Assembly: GCF_003063295.1 (NCBI RefSeq)
Contig: NZ_MUXF01000014.1
Span: forward strand, 1-64,000
Source of the DNA: Arcobacter lacus
GTDB taxonomy: Bacteria; Campylobacterota; Campylobacteria; Campylobacterales; Arcobacteraceae
Direction: 5' to 3'
DNA: 64,000 nt
Below, one piece after another: positions 28,646 to 39,495 of the stretch. A program made the position numbers and the translations under genes. Within the stretch, counting starts at the first letter, position 1. Each line of letters opens with the position of its first letter. Under the pieces are notes generated by a model that had not been told where the DNA came from, made no database searches, and worked only from the letters and a program-made list of their open reading frames with translations.

Positions 28646-29674
28646 TTATTTTCCATATTTATTTAAGTACCAATTAATAGTTTTCACTATTCCTGTATCA
28701 AAGTTCTCATCCGCTTTCCATCCAAGTTCATTTTCAAGCTTTGTTGCATCTATTGCATATCTTTTATCATGTCCTGCTCTATCTTCTACAAATGTGATTA
28801 ACTCTTTATATGAAGTACTTTTTGGAACTCTTTTATCAAGTATTTCACATATTGTATTAACTATTTGTAGATTTGTTCTTTCATTTCTTCCACCAATATT
28901 ATATGTTTCACCTTTTAGTCCCTTATGGTAAACCAAATCTATCCCTTTACAGTGATCAAGTACATACAACCAATCTCTTATATTTTTACCATCTCCATAT
29001 ATTGGTATTTGATTTCCTTTTAAAGCATTTCTGATAATTGTAGGAATTAGTTTTTCATCATGTTGTTTTGGTCCATAATTATTTGAACAGTTTGTGATAA
29101 CTGCATTTAGTCCAAATGTTTCTACATATGCTCGAACTATCATATCTGATGATGCTTTACTAGCGCTATATGGAGAATTTGGAGCATAAGAAGTTTTCTC
29201 GGTAAACAAATCATTTGGGTCAAGACTAAGCGTTCCATATACTTCATCTGTTGAGATATGGTGAAATCTACAATCTTTATATTCTTCTTTATAAGTAAAT
29301 GGTTTTTCCATCCAATATTTTTTTGCTACATCAACCAAAGTGTATGTTCCATTTACATTTGTTTGTACAAATACTCCCGGATTTTTAATAGAGTTATCCA
29401 CATGAGATTCTGCTGCAAAATGAATTACACCTTTTATATCATATTCACTAAATATAAATTCAACTAATTCTCTATTACAGATATCACCTTTTATAAATTT
29501 ATAATTAGTCTTTTTTTCACACTCTTTTAGATTTTCTAAATCTCCTGCATAAGTTAAAAGGTCTAAATTTACGAGATTATAGTTATGATATTTTTCTAAA
29601 AAATATGGAACAAAATTTGAACCAATAAATCCTGCGCACCCTGTTACTAATATTGTTTTTGAATTATTGAACAC
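28646..29674 (-). CDS. rmlB: dTDP-glucose 4,6-dehydratase
   Basis: A 342-residue extended short-chain dehydrogenase. [20 protein letters not shown] near the start, [22 protein letters not shown] and the catalytic YSASK are the RmlB set. It makes dTDP-4-keto-6-deoxyglucose. RmlC and RmlD are not present here, so the product probably goes to the aminotransferase rather than to rhamnose. It overlaps rmlA by 11 bp. Confidence 0.95.
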   Translation of the reverse strand: MFNNSKTILVTGCAGFIGSNFVPYFLEKYHNYNLVNLDLLTYAGDLENLKECEKKTNYKFIKGDICNRELVEFIFSEYDIKGVIHFAAESHVDNSIKNPGVFVQTNVNGTYTLVDVAKKYWMEKPFTYKEEYKDCRFHHISTDEVYGTLSLDPNDLFTEKTSYAPNSPYSASKASSDMIVRAYVETFGLNAVITNCSNNYGPKQHDEKLIPTIIRNALKGNQIPIYGDGKNIRDWLYVLDHCKGIDLVYHKGLKGETYNIGGRNERTNLQIVNTICEILDKRVPKSTSYKELITFVEDRAGHDKRYAIDATKLENELGWKADENFDTGIVKTINWYLNKYGK

Positions 29675-30545
29675 TATTTATCTCTCCTACAAGACTATAT
29701 AAATATTCTCCATAACCATTTTTAGATAATGGTTTTGCAATTTCTAAAATTTTCTCTTTTGTTATCCAACCATTTCTATAAGCTATTTCTTCTAAACAAG
29801 CAATTTTATATCCTTGTCTATGTTCTATTGTTTGTACAAATTGTCCAGCATCAATTAAACTATCATGAGTACCAGTATCTAACCATGCAAAACCTCGACC
29901 AAGAAGTTCAACTTTAAGTTTTCCTTTTTTAAGATATTCTTGATTTACCGAAGTTATTTCTAGTTCACCTCGTTGGCTTGGCTTTACATTCTTAGCTATT
30001 CTTACTACATCATTATCATAAAAATACAGTCCTGTTACTGCAAAGTTTGATTTTGGATTATCTGGTTTTTCTTCTATACTTATAGCATTTTTATTTTTAT
30101 CAAATTCAACTACACCAAATCTTTGAGGATCTTTTACTCCATAACCAAAAATTAATGCCCCATTTTTTAATTTAGAAGCTTCTTTTAAAGTATCTGAAAA
30201 ACCATGTCCAAAAAAAATATTATCGCCAAGTATTAAACAAACACTATCATTTCCAATAAACTCTTCTCCTAAAATAAAGGCTTGTGCTAAACCATCAGGA
30301 CTTGGTTGAATCTTATATTCTAATTGTATTCCCCAATCACTCCCATTTCCTAAGAGTTCTTCAAATCTTGGTAAATCTTCAGGTGTTGAGATAATAAGAA
30401 TTTCTTTAATTCCAGCTAACATTAGAACAGAAAGAGGATAATAAATCATTGGTTTATCATATATTGGAAGTAATTGTTTACTTATACTTCTTGTTACTGG
30501 ATATAATCTTGTTCCACTTCCTCCTGCTAATATTATCCCTTTCAC
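29664..30545 (-). CDS. rmlA: Glucose-1-phosphate thymidylyltransferase
   Basis: A 293-residue RmlA that makes dTDP-glucose. The nucleotide-binding start [31 protein letters not shown] and [13 protein letters not shown] are typical, and the length is standard. It shares one base with the LtaS-like gene upstream and overlaps rmlB downstream, so the dTDP-sugar genes belong to the same long transcript that starts at ppx/waaC. Confidence 0.96.
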   Translation of the reverse strand: MKGIILAGGSGTRLYPVTRSISKQLLPIYDKPMIYYPLSVLMLAGIKEILIISTPEDLPRFEELLGNGSDWGIQLEYKIQPSPDGLAQAFILGEEFIGNDSVCLILGDNIFFGHGFSDTLKEASKLKNGALIFGYGVKDPQRFGVVEFDKNKNAISIEEKPDNPKSNFAVTGLYFYDNDVVRIAKNVKPSQRGELEITSVNQEYLKKGKLKVELLGRGFAWLDTGTHDSLIDAGQFVQTIEHRQGYKIACLEEIAYRNGWITKEKILEIAKPLSKNGYGEYLYSLVGEINSVQ

Positions 30546-32548
30546 TATTTATCCTTTTTACTTGAATTGTCTATTAAATATTGTGTTACAGCTAAAGTTG
30601 CTTTATAATAATTTAACATTTCATCATCTGTTTTTTGGTTTAGTTTATCCAACTTTTTCGCATTTGAATTATTATTTACAATCATTGAACCATTAAATCC
30701 ATAATGTGGTAGCATTATATCAAATAAATTACTACCTATTGATATATAGTTTTTACTGTCTAAAGTTAAATTATATAAAGTAGGAAAAATATCTTTTTGG
30801 CTACCAGCAACAGTTGTATCTACTGTTTTCATTTTATCTTTTAATTTTTTTGGTAAATAAAAATATATTGGAATATTTTTTGAAGTAAAAGTTGGATTAT
30901 CATCATATTTCATAATCCCTTCAACTGTATTATTGTCTGCTGTAATCACAATAATCGTATTATCTTTAAATCTACTTTGTTTAAACTCATCTAAAAATTT
31001 TCCCAAACTATCCAAAGCATATGCATAAGATTTAAAACGTTGTTGAGCCAAATTAAAATCACCACTAATATGATTTTTTAAATTTTCACTATAGATCAAA
31101 TTTTTTGAAATATAATCATTTGGTACATTATAAGGGGGATGATTATTTGTGCTAAGAGCTACTATAAACTCTTTTTGTTTACTATTTTCAAGTTTTTCTA
31201 AAATATGTTTATATAAATATTCATCAAAAATTCCCCAAGGATGGAAATATTCATCTTTTGATTTTGTAATTTCTAAAGAATTAAATATATCTTGTTTTCC
31301 TTCAACATTTTTATATCCTTGAAATTTAACAAAATTTCCTAAATCTCTCCATGTTAAATCTCCACCATAAATAAATGTTGTTTCATATCCACTATCTTTA
31401 TATAAAAAAGCAGGTGAAAAAGTGAAATTAGTTTGTGCATACTCTGACTGAGAAAATGGAAAACTATTTGGTCTATATGGAATATTTAATAATAATGATT
31501 CTAAACTAGAAATTGTACCATCACCTTCACTTATAATATTTGTAAATAAGATATCTTCATCAAAATGTTTTTTAAGTTCCCCTAAAATATTAAACTCTTC
31601 ATTTTGATATTTTAATATCGGCATTCCAAAGCTTTCTACCATAACAACGACAACATTGTAATCTTCATTATCAACTTTTTTAGTACTATATGTAATATTA
31701 TTTAAAAGATTTGTTTTATCAATATTTTGATTCTTTTTATGAATTTCAAAAGCTTCTTCTATTTTATTTTCAAAACCAGTTTCTTTTATATAATCAACTT
31801 TTTTAGCTTTATAATCCTTTCTGATTCCATAAGCAGTTATAAATGCTCTAACTCCATTTTGACTTATTTTATTTATATATTCATTTGTTGAAACATTAGG
31901 AATCATTTTTCCTAAAGGATACATTCCTAAAGTTCCTCTTATGATTAAAAAATTAAATACAAGAAGTATCAAAAAAATCAACCAAGGATTCTTTAAACCA
32001 AAAAAAGATGAAATTTCTTTGCTATTTTTTGAAAAAATATTTTTAATTAAAAAAAATAATATTGTTAAATATATAAAAAATATTCCTAAAATAGAAAATA
32101 CATTATAATTTTCCCAAAAAGTCTCTAATAATGCAACTGTATCATCTTCAAATAAGCCAAAAAATAAAACATTTATATGGTCTTTAAAATAAGAATAAAA
32201 TCCAAAATCAGCACAAAGTAAAATTGTTACAATCAAATAACAAATAAAAATATAATAAATTAGAAAACTATTAAAAAACTTAAAAAAACTCTCTTTTTTT
32301 AGATAATAAAGAAAAATTAAAGCTAAAGTTGGAATAACTTGAATAAATCCAATAACAGTTAAATCAACCCTAAATCCTAAAAAGAATGCTTTGATGATAT
32401 CAAATAAAAAAGAATTAAAACTATCTAATTCTGAATAATATAAGAAAAAAACCAATCTAAAAATTGACATAAAACACAAAAATATAACATGAATAAGAAA
32501 TAATTTTTTCAATAGATTTAATGTCTGAGATAAAGATATTAAATTCAT
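30545..32548 (-). CDS. LtaS/MdoB-like phosphoglycerol (or phosphoethanolamine) transferase
   Basis: A 667-residue membrane enzyme with five N-terminal membrane segments (within about 1-220) and a periplasmic sulfatase-like domain from about 280. [12 protein letters not shown] is the first metal-binding motif, and [12 protein letters not shown] (about 341-352) carries the likely catalytic Thr. [13 protein letters not shown] and [11 protein letters not shown] hold further metal ligands. Relatives move sn-glycerol 1-phosphate from phosphatidylglycerol, leaving diacylglycerol. The diacylglycerol kinase gene lies 13 bp upstream, which supports that chemistry. Confidence 0.83.
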   Translation of the reverse strand: MNLISLSQTLNLLKKLFLIHVIFLCFMSIFRLVFFLYYSELDSFNSFLFDIIKAFFLGFRVDLTVIGFIQVIPTLALIFLYYLKKESFFKFFNSFLIYYIFICYLIVTILLCADFGFYSYFKDHINVLFFGLFEDDTVALLETFWENYNVFSILGIFFIYLTILFFLIKNIFSKNSKEISSFFGLKNPWLIFLILLVFNFLIIRGTLGMYPLGKMIPNVSTNEYINKISQNGVRAFITAYGIRKDYKAKKVDYIKETGFENKIEEAFEIHKKNQNIDKTNLLNNITYSTKKVDNEDYNVVVVMVESFGMPILKYQNEEFNILGELKKHFDEDILFTNIISEGDGTISSLESLLLNIPYRPNSFPFSQSEYAQTNFTFSPAFLYKDSGYETTFIYGGDLTWRDLGNFVKFQGYKNVEGKQDIFNSLEITKSKDEYFHPWGIFDEYLYKHILEKLENSKQKEFIVALSTNNHPPYNVPNDYISKNLIYSENLKNHISGDFNLAQQRFKSYAYALDSLGKFLDEFKQSRFKDNTIIVITADNNTVEGIMKYDDNPTFTSKNIPIYFYLPKKLKDKMKTVDTTVAGSQKDIFPTLYNLTLDSKNYISIGSNLFDIMLPHYGFNGSMIVNNNSNAKKLDKLNQKTDDEMLNYYKATLAVTQYLIDNSSKKDK

Positions 32549-32561
32549 ATAAATTCCTCTT

Positions 32562-32915
32562 TTAAAATAAAATAATTACTATCCAACAACTACAATGTAA
32601 GAGGATAGAAAACATAACAGCTGTAGAACCTATATCTTTTGCATTTTTTGCAAGTGGATGAATCTCTTTTGTAACAAGATCAACTACATTTTCAATTGCT
32701 GAATTTACTAATTCAATAATTAAGACTAAAATTCCTGTAACTATTAGTATTAACTTATTTGTTACACTTGTATCAATATAAAAAATTCCAGCAACAATAA
32801 ATATTGCACATAAAAGTTCCAATCTAAATGAACTTTCAGTTTTTAAGGCATGAAACAAGCCTTCTACTGCATATTTAGTATTTTTAAATATATGATATTT
32901 TGGTTTATTATTCAT
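32562..32915 (-). CDS. dgkA: Diacylglycerol kinase
   Basis: A 117-residue small membrane kinase of the prokaryotic DgkA family, with three membrane helices. The catalytic signature ELVNSAIENVVDLVT and the following HPLAKNAKDIGSTAV are intact. It phosphorylates diacylglycerol to phosphatidic acid for lipid recycling. It lies 1 bp behind the kinase-fold gene at 32917 and directly before the LtaS-like gene. Confidence 0.95.
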   Translation of the reverse strand: MNNKPKYHIFKNTKYAVEGLFHALKTESSFRLELLCAIFIVAGIFYIDTSVTNKLILIVTGILVLIIELVNSAIENVVDLVTKEIHPLAKNAKDIGSTAVMFSILLHCSCWIVIILF

Positions 32916-32916
32916 T

Positions 32917-33690
32917 TTATTTTTCCAAAGAATTTAAGATTTTAAGAAGTTTAAAAAAGTTTATAACATCACTACCTAAAAACTTTTTTAGAAAAGACTT
33001 CTGAGAAAGATATATAAAAAATTTTAATCTTTTCCCAATATTCTTTAATTTGTATATTACATTTTTATTATTTGTAAGTTCAATATATTTATCAATTATA
33101 TAATTATAATTTACTTCAAAACTTAATTTTTTTAATTTTGTAAAAGAAAGAAGAAAAAGTAAAAAATCTCTAAATTGTAAAGTTTCTAAAGTGGTATTTA
33201 CCTCAAAACTCTCTTCAAAATCTATAGCAAAAACTTTTTCATCTTTATATATAAAATTTCGTATTTGTGCTCCACCATGAAAGTCTTCAGAATTATGAAT
33301 TTTTGCCAATTCTACTAGTAATTTATCTACAAAAATAAGAAATTCATCCTCTTTTAAATTTCTATTTTTAAAATATCTATTCACACTTCGTCCACAGTCT
33401 TCTAATACAAAAAAATCTTCACTCTTATAAACAATATTTGGAACATTTATTCCTAGCTTTTTAAACTTTTCTATTTTTGTAGTTTCAAATACTAAAGCAT
33501 CTTTTGGAGTTTTTTCTAAAGAGGGAATTAATAACTCAAAAGAAAATATATTATAAAAGAATTTTTGAATTTTGTTTGTTTTTGTAGCTCTTGCTTTTTT
33601 TAGCCAATATTTTTTACCTTCAAAATCAAAACTAAAAATATCACTTTTATTTAGAAGTGCTTCTTTTTTTATAAACTCTTCTAAATTCAA
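32917..33690 (-). CDS. Kinase-fold protein of the WaaP/RIO/Bud32 type
   Basis: A 257-residue protein with a lipopolysaccharide-kinase layout: the N-lobe Lys in KYWLKKARATK, VLEDCGRS as the hinge, the catalytic loop HGGAQIRNFIY (about 139-149, HGxxxxxN) and the metal-binding AIDFEES. The HGGAQIRN form resembles RIO/Bud32-like kinases. It overlaps lpxL by 4 bp and waaC is next, so an inner-core or Kdo phosphorylation role is likely but unproven. Confidence 0.72.
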   Translation of the reverse strand: MNLEEFIKKEALLNKSDIFSFDFEGKKYWLKKARATKTNKIQKFFYNIFSFELLIPSLEKTPKDALVFETTKIEKFKKLGINVPNIVYKSEDFFVLEDCGRSVNRYFKNRNLKEDEFLIFVDKLLVELAKIHNSEDFHGGAQIRNFIYKDEKVFAIDFEESFEVNTTLETLQFRDFLLFLLSFTKLKKLSFEVNYNYIIDKYIELTNNKNVIYKLKNIGKRLKFFIYLSQKSFLKKFLGSDVINFFKLLKILNSLEK

Positions 33691-34601
33691 TTCTTTTCCT
33701 TTTTATAAATCTCATTATGATATTTTTTAAATCTTTTATGTTGCCACAACCAAAAATCTGGTTTTTCAAATATTTGCTTAGTTAAAACATCATTTTGTAT
33801 TTGAGTTAATTCCTCAATTTCATTATCACTCTTAAATTCAATTGTTTTAACATCAATTGGTTCTTTAACTTCAATAGTCCAACTTCGAAAGTCATTACAA
33901 AGAGTAAAAATAGGAATAATGATTGCATCAAATTTCAAAGCTAATCTTGAAGTAGAATCTGTAGCTCTTGTCTTTTGATCAAGAAAATTTATATCTACTC
34001 CACTTCTTAGGTATTGGTCTATTACAACACAAACTGTTTTATTTTCTTTAAAAGCTTTTATCATTCCTTTTGCAGCACTTTGTTTTTCAAGCATCGTAAC
34101 ATTATTTTTAGTTCTAGCTTCTTCGTAAAGTTTTTGAATATGAGGATTATCCATTTTTCTATTTACTATAGCAACTTTTCCAAATTTTAAAGCAATATAA
34201 GGAACAGTTAATTCCCAACCTCCATAATGAGCAGAAATATAAATAATTTTTCTATTCTCTTTTAGAGCTTTTTCTATAATTTCCCCATTTATTATATTTG
34301 CTTTTCCTAATATTTCATCTTTTGTAAGTTTTTGGTTTTCAATAAATTCATGCATATTAAAAACCAATGACTTATAAGAGTTATAAATTATCTCTTCTTT
34401 TCTTTCTTCACTAATTGTATTTTTATAAACTAAATCAAGATTTGCTTTTGCAATACTTTTATGTTTTTTGTTAAATTTATATGCTAAAAATGCCAAAAGC
34501 TCTAAAAATTTTTTTATTAAAAATCTAGGAGTTATAAGAAATAAAAATATAAAAGTTTTATATAAAAAAAGTCTAAAATAATCTTTAATTTTTCTATACA
34601 T
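33687..34601 (-). CDS. lpxL: Lipid A biosynthesis acyltransferase (LpxL/HtrB family)
   Basis: A 304-residue inner-membrane-associated late acyltransferase with an N-terminal hydrophobic helix (about 10-30). The catalytic H-x4-E pair lies in SAHYGGWEL (about 126-131). VNRKMDNPHIQK and CVVIDQYLRSGVDINFLDQ follow the family pattern. It adds a secondary acyl chain to Kdo2-lipid IVA. It overlaps waaC by 8 bp, as lpxL(htrB) and waaC are neighbours in Campylobacter LOS loci. Confidence 0.92.
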   Translation of the reverse strand: MYRKIKDYFRLFLYKTFIFLFLITPRFLIKKFLELLAFLAYKFNKKHKSIAKANLDLVYKNTISEERKEEIIYNSYKSLVFNMHEFIENQKLTKDEILGKANIINGEIIEKALKENRKIIYISAHYGGWELTVPYIALKFGKVAIVNRKMDNPHIQKLYEEARTKNNVTMLEKQSAAKGMIKAFKENKTVCVVIDQYLRSGVDINFLDQKTRATDSTSRLALKFDAIIIPIFTLCNDFRSWTIEVKEPIDVKTIEFKSDNEIEELTQIQNDVLTKQIFEKPDFWLWQHKRFKKYHNEIYKKEKN

Positions 34602-35598
34602 TTAAAAGCCCTTTTGCCATATTTATAATTTCATTTTCATTTATTTCTTTTATTGAAAAATCGTTTCTATCAAGTTTAAAAGGATTAACAATACTTTTTG
34701 ATTCAATTATTTTATTCATATTTGTTATATAAGTATTTCTGTATCCTGGAGTATTTCCAAAAAGAGTAATTGAAGGAATATTTAAAGCCCAAGCCATATG
34801 CGTGGGTCCAGTATCATTTCCTATTATTAAATCAACTTTACTCATTATTGCTTTTAAACTATTTAAATCTAACTTTGGTAAAACTTTTGCTTTTGAAATA
34901 TTTGCTATAAAATCAGCTATATCTTTTTCAGCTTCATTTCCCCAAGTAATCAAACAATTTTCATCTAAATTATTAATTATTTTAGCAAACTTTTCTTTAG
35001 AGTACATTTTACTTGGCCAGCTTGCGCCTATTACAAATAGTACATTTTTTTTATCTTTACTTAAATACTTATATATAACTTCATTTTCGTTTTTATAAAA
35101 TAAAAATGGTTTTTTATTTAAAATATCATCTTTTGTAATCTCAAAATTCAAAGCTTGACTTAAAACTTTTACATTTCTTTCTATTGCATTTTTATCATAA
35201 GCAATATCAACTTTTTTTGTATAAAAAAATGAAGCTAATTTTTCTCGAGTTGAATTTTTACTAAATCCTACTCTATTTTTTCCTAAAAAAAATGATACTA
35301 TTGCAGATTTTATAAGCCCTTGTGCGTCAATTACTAAATCATAAGAGTTCTTTTTATATTTTTTTATAAGTTTTATTTGATTTATTATCTCTTTTTTATC
35401 TTTTTTTATACTTTTTAAATCTAATTTAATAATTTCATTTATATCAGGATTATTTTCTAAAACTCCAGCAAAAGCACTTTCAACAAACCAATCAATTTGC
35501 AAATTTGGATATTGTTTTTTTATATATTGTAAAGCTACCATAGCATGGATTATATCACCCATTGCCGATAGCTTAATTATAGCTATTCGTTTCATCAT
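34594..35598 (-). CDS. waaC: ADP-heptose:LPS heptosyltransferase I
   Basis: A 334-residue GT9 enzyme adding the first heptose to Kdo. The start IAIIKLSAMGDIIHAMVAL is the classic WaaC opening, with VIDAQGLIKSA and IIGNDTGPTHMAWAL later. Start: ATGATG at 35598-35593 overlaps the ppx TGA, so the first or second Met is used and translation is coupled to ppx. It marks one end of the LPS locus, with waaF near the other. Confidence 0.94.
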   Translation of the reverse strand: MMKRIAIIKLSAMGDIIHAMVALQYIKKQYPNLQIDWFVESAFAGVLENNPDINEIIKLDLKSIKKDKKEIINQIKLIKKYKKNSYDLVIDAQGLIKSAIVSFFLGKNRVGFSKNSTREKLASFFYTKKVDIAYDKNAIERNVKVLSQALNFEITKDDILNKKPFLFYKNENEVIYKYLSKDKKNVLFVIGASWPSKMYSKEKFAKIINNLDENCLITWGNEAEKDIADFIANISKAKVLPKLDLNSLKAIMSKVDLIIGNDTGPTHMAWALNIPSITLFGNTPGYRNTYITNMNKIIESKSIVNPFKLDRNDFSIKEINENEIINMAKGLLNV

Positions 35599-37063
35599 AA
35601 AATCTCTAAAATTAAATCTTGTGGTGTTTCTATTTTATCAATATTTGATTCAATTAAAAATGATTTATTTGGTAAATTTATTTTTAAAGTTTTGTTTTCT
35701 AAAACATATTCTACTTTAGGTCTTGAAAAATCTTGATTTATTGCAATATTCAAAGAGATCATAAAAGACATCCATTGTACTACTTCAAGTGAAGGTAGAA
35801 GATCTTTGTGTTTTAAAATATCTTCTTGTGAAGGTAAAGATTTTTTTGAGAATTTGATTGTATAAGCAACAATTACTCTTGAAGTATGTAAAAAATCATA
35901 ATTTAAACCATTTAAAATAAAATCAAAAGCATTATCATTTGATTTATAAAAATTTAAAACTGACCCAATAGAGTTTAGTTTAGAAGCAACTACCAAAAGT
36001 TCTTTATATTTATTATCTAATTTATGAAAAGGTTTTAAACTATCAAATATTTTTTTAGCATTATTTCCAAAATATGCACTTTGTTTTTCATCGATTTGAA
36101 ACCTATCAAGAAGGCTTTTTACGCTTACATTAAAATTGTGTGGAAATTTATGATTAGAGTTTCTAAGTAAGTCTGTTAGATAAACACCTTCTCTAACACC
36201 TACTCCAGAAGTTACAACCGTTTGAGTTTTTAACTCCTCTAAAATAGTTTTAAAAATAAATGAACCCTCTTTTATTGTATCAAATCTATCTTTTTTTATT
36301 CCAAATGATTTTAAGTCTTCACAATTTTTTGCTTTAGAAATTCTATTTAATAAAAAAATCTCATCTTCTACTTTATATGTAAACCCATGTAAAATATCTA
36401 AAGGATATTCATTTTTAACCATAATAAGTTTTGATAAAGCTCTAATACTTCCACCAATACCAACAACTTTTTTAGGAATTTCAATCTCTAATTCAAAAAT
36501 CTTTTTTAAGTTATCTAAAATATATTTTTTTGCACCATCAATATTGTTTTTATTAAAATATAACTCTTTTATTCTAACCGTTCCAATGTTTAATGATATT
36601 GATTTTTCTATCTTTCCATTTTTTACAAAACAAAATTCTGTTGAACCACCACCAATATCAACTGTTACAAAAGTATCATCATGTAATAAATTAGAAGCAG
36701 CAACTCCACCAAAGTACGCTTCTTTTTCACCATCGATTACTTTTATATTTAATCCCAAATCATTCCTAACTTTATTTATAAAAGTTTTTGAATTTGGAGC
36801 ATCTCTTAAAGCTGATGTTGCAACACAAATAATTTTTCTTGATTTTAAAGCATTAGATATATTTAAAAAAGATTTTAAAGATTCATAGGCTCTTTGCATA
36901 GGAATTTCTTGAAGATTGCCATCATTTTCATAACAACCTTCAGAAATTTTAACCCTACTTTTAGTTTCATTTATTAAACTAAATGCAAATCTACTACTCT
37001 TTTGTAATACAACCATTCTCATTGAATTTGAGCCAATGTCAATGATTGTTGTTACTTTAGACA

Positions 37064-37064
<1 letters not shown>
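35595..37064 (-). CDS. ppx: Exopolyphosphatase / guanosine pentaphosphate phosphatase
   Basis: A 489-residue Ppx/GppA protein. The actin-like N-terminal domains have TTIIDIGSNSMRMVV, FVTVDIGGGSTEFCFV and VVGIGGSIRALSK. The C-terminal region (about 310-489) is the HD-like helical part. It hydrolyses polyphosphate or pppGpp. The ferredoxin gene ends in the same base at which it starts (37064), and its stop overlaps waaC, so it links the housekeeping side to the LPS operon. Confidence 0.93.
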
Positions 37065-37354
<290 letters not shown>

Positions 37355-37361
37355 TTATAAC

Positions 37362-38111
37362 CTAAAAATGATTAATTATCTCTTTAAATAAATCATATTT
37401 TTCTTTATATTTTGATATAAATAAGTACTCTTTTGTTCTATAAATATACAAATCTGAGCAAATATATAAAGCTGCTTCCACATCAAATTCTCTGATATTT
37501 CCTGCAAATAATACAAATTCGTAATCTCTTGTATTACTCAAAGATAAAGCAACTGCACCTAAAATTCTAAACTTAATATTATTTTGATACAATTTTTCAC
37601 AAATTTTTGGATATTTATAAGCTCTTTCAAAAATTGCTATTTTGCTTTTATTTGTTTTCAATGGTACAAATTCTTTCATATTTATCAAAGAATAGTATTT
37701 AACTTCATTTTCAAAAGCTTTATATATAACAGTTTTTGTAACTAAATTTGTTACAAATCCAGCAACAATTTTTTCATCAATTTTTAAAGCAACAGATGTT
37801 CCATAATATGGTAAGTTTGAGTAAAAATTATTACTTCCATCAAGAGGATCAATTATTATCGTAGTTTTTTTGCTATTATCTATAAAACCACATTCTTCTG
37901 AATATATATTTCCAAATTCCAAAAGGTATTTTATAAAAATTTGTTCAAGTAACAAATCAATTTTTAAAGAATTATCTCCACCAAAACCATTGATATTTGT
38001 GTATTCATAGTCATCTAAAGTTATTTTTTTATCTAGATATGTAGAAATTTCTTTATTTGCTAAAATTACAGCCTTTATAAAATCTTCTTTATATTTGGCT
38101 GTAATTTCCAT
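37362..38111 (-). CDS. Inositol monophosphatase family protein
   Basis: A 249-residue metal-dependent sugar phosphatase-like protein. The key motif DPLDGSNNF (about 94-102) and the upstream acidic EECGF supply metal ligands. EFDVEAALYIC near the C-terminus replaces the usual WDxAAG but keeps the Asp. Family members act on inositol phosphate, adenosine 3',5'-bisphosphate (CysQ) or fructose 1,6-bisphosphate. Which one applies cannot be told here. It lies 2 bp behind gltD. Confidence 0.85.
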   Translation of the reverse strand: MEITAKYKEDFIKAVILANKEISTYLDKKITLDDYEYTNINGFGGDNSLKIDLLLEQIFIKYLLEFGNIYSEECGFIDNSKKTTIIIDPLDGSNNFYSNLPYYGTSVALKIDEKIVAGFVTNLVTKTVIYKAFENEVKYYSLINMKEFVPLKTNKSKIAIFERAYKYPKICEKLYQNNIKFRILGAVALSLSNTRDYEFVLFAGNIREFDVEAALYICSDLYIYRTKEYLFISKYKEKYDLFKEIINHF

Positions 38112-38113
38112 TT

Positions 38114-39490
38114 TTATAATAAATCTTTTATTATAGCTTTTGCAGCTTCTCTTCCATCAGCCGCAGCAGTTACTGCTAAATGAGCGCCTCTTTGACAATC
38201 TCCACCAGCATAAACTTTTTTATTTGAAGTTTTAAATTCACTATTTACAACAACTGCACCCCAAGAGTTTGTTTCAACATTTAGTTCTTTTAAGAAAGTT
38301 GGAGTTTCTGGAGAAAAACCTAATGCTAAGATTACAACATCAGCTTCTTCTAAATACTCACTTCCTTGATTTACAACTACTTTTTGTCTTCCACTACCAT
38401 CTGGTTCGCTCATAGAAGTTTCAAGTAATTCAACTGCAAAAGCACTATTATCTTTTACTTTTATAGATTTTGGGCTTACATTAAATACAAACTCAACACC
38501 CTCTTCTTTTGCATTTACAACTTCTTTTTTACTTCCTGGCATATTTACTTCATCTCTTCTGTAAAGACATTTTACAGTTTGAGCACCTTCTCTAACAGAA
38601 GTTCTAACACAATCCATAGCAGTATCTCCACCACCAATTACAACAACTCTTTTGTCTTCAACATTTATACATTCAACATTTTTATCACCAAGATTTCTTT
38701 TTTGAATACCTGTTAAAAAATCTATCGCAAAATGAACATTTGAAGCATTTTCACCTTCAATATTAACTTTATTACTAGAAGTTGCTCCAATTCCTAAATA
38801 AATTGCATCAAACTCTTCTTCTAAATCTGAAACTTTTTTATCTTTTCCAATTTCACAGTTTAAATGAAGTTTCATTCCAGCTTCTATTAACCAATTTATT
38901 CTTCTTGTTACTGTTTCTTTATTTAGTTTAAATCCTGGAATTCCATACATAAGTAGTCCTCCAGCTCTATTTGCTCTTTCGAACATTTCAACTTCAAAAC
39001 CACGTCTAAGAAGAAAAGTTGCTGCTGAAATTCCAGAAGGTCCAGAACCAATAATCGCAACTTTTTTACCATTTTTTTCTGCTTTAAACTCAGGTTTAAT
39101 ACCTTTTTCAAAAGCATTTTCACTAATATAAGTTTCAATTGCTCCAATAGAAATAGCACCATGTCCAGTATTTAAAGAACATGCTCCCTCACATAATACA
39201 TCTTGAGGACAAATTCTTCCTAAAATCTCAGGGAAAGGAGATGTTTGATTTGATAAAGCAAAAGCAAGCTCTGGATTTTTTGTTGCTGTTTGTTTTAACC
39301 AAGCTGGAATATAGTTTCCTAAAGGACAACCTGTATGACAATATGGATCTCCACATTGCATACATCTATCTGCTTGCTCTATTGCTCTATGTTTTGTAAA
39401 TACTTGATAAACTTCTTTATAATCTTTTAATCTTTGAAGTACATCTCTTTTTTCAGGATTTACTCTTTCAAATTTTGTAAAATTTAACAT
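38114..39490 (-). CDS. gltD: Glutamate synthase (NADPH) small subunit
   Basis: A 458-residue flavoprotein. The N-terminal [4Fe-4S] region has CMQCGDPYCHTGCPLGNYIP. The FAD motif is IGSGPSGISAATFLLRRG and the NADPH motif is VVIGGGDTAMDC. GltD passes electrons from NADPH to GltB. It lies 5 bp after gltB, as in many bacteria. Confidence 0.96.
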   Translation of the reverse strand: MLNFTKFERVNPEKRDVLQRLKDYKEVYQVFTKHRAIEQADRCMQCGDPYCHTGCPLGNYIPAWLKQTATKNPELAFALSNQTSPFPEILGRICPQDVLCEGACSLNTGHGAISIGAIETYISENAFEKGIKPEFKAEKNGKKVAIIGSGPSGISAATFLLRRGFEVEMFERANRAGGLLMYGIPGFKLNKETVTRRINWLIEAGMKLHLNCEIGKDKKVSDLEEEFDAIYLGIGATSSNKVNIEGENASNVHFAIDFLTGIQKRNLGDKNVECINVEDKRVVVIGGGDTAMDCVRTSVREGAQTVKCLYRRDEVNMPGSKKEVVNAKEEGVEFVFNVSPKSIKVKDNSAFAVELLETSMSEPDGSGRQKVVVNQGSEYLEEADVVILALGFSPETPTFLKELNVETNSWGAVVVNSEFKTSNKKVYAGGDCQRGAHLAVTAAADGREAAKAIIKDLL

Positions 39491-39495
39491 TTTTA

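Noticed and set aside
9352-35598. Phase-variable poly-G or poly-C tracts in LPS genes, as in Campylobacter
   Set aside because: I found no G or C run longer than four in the locus. A and T runs up to eight exist but are expected in such AT-rich DNA.
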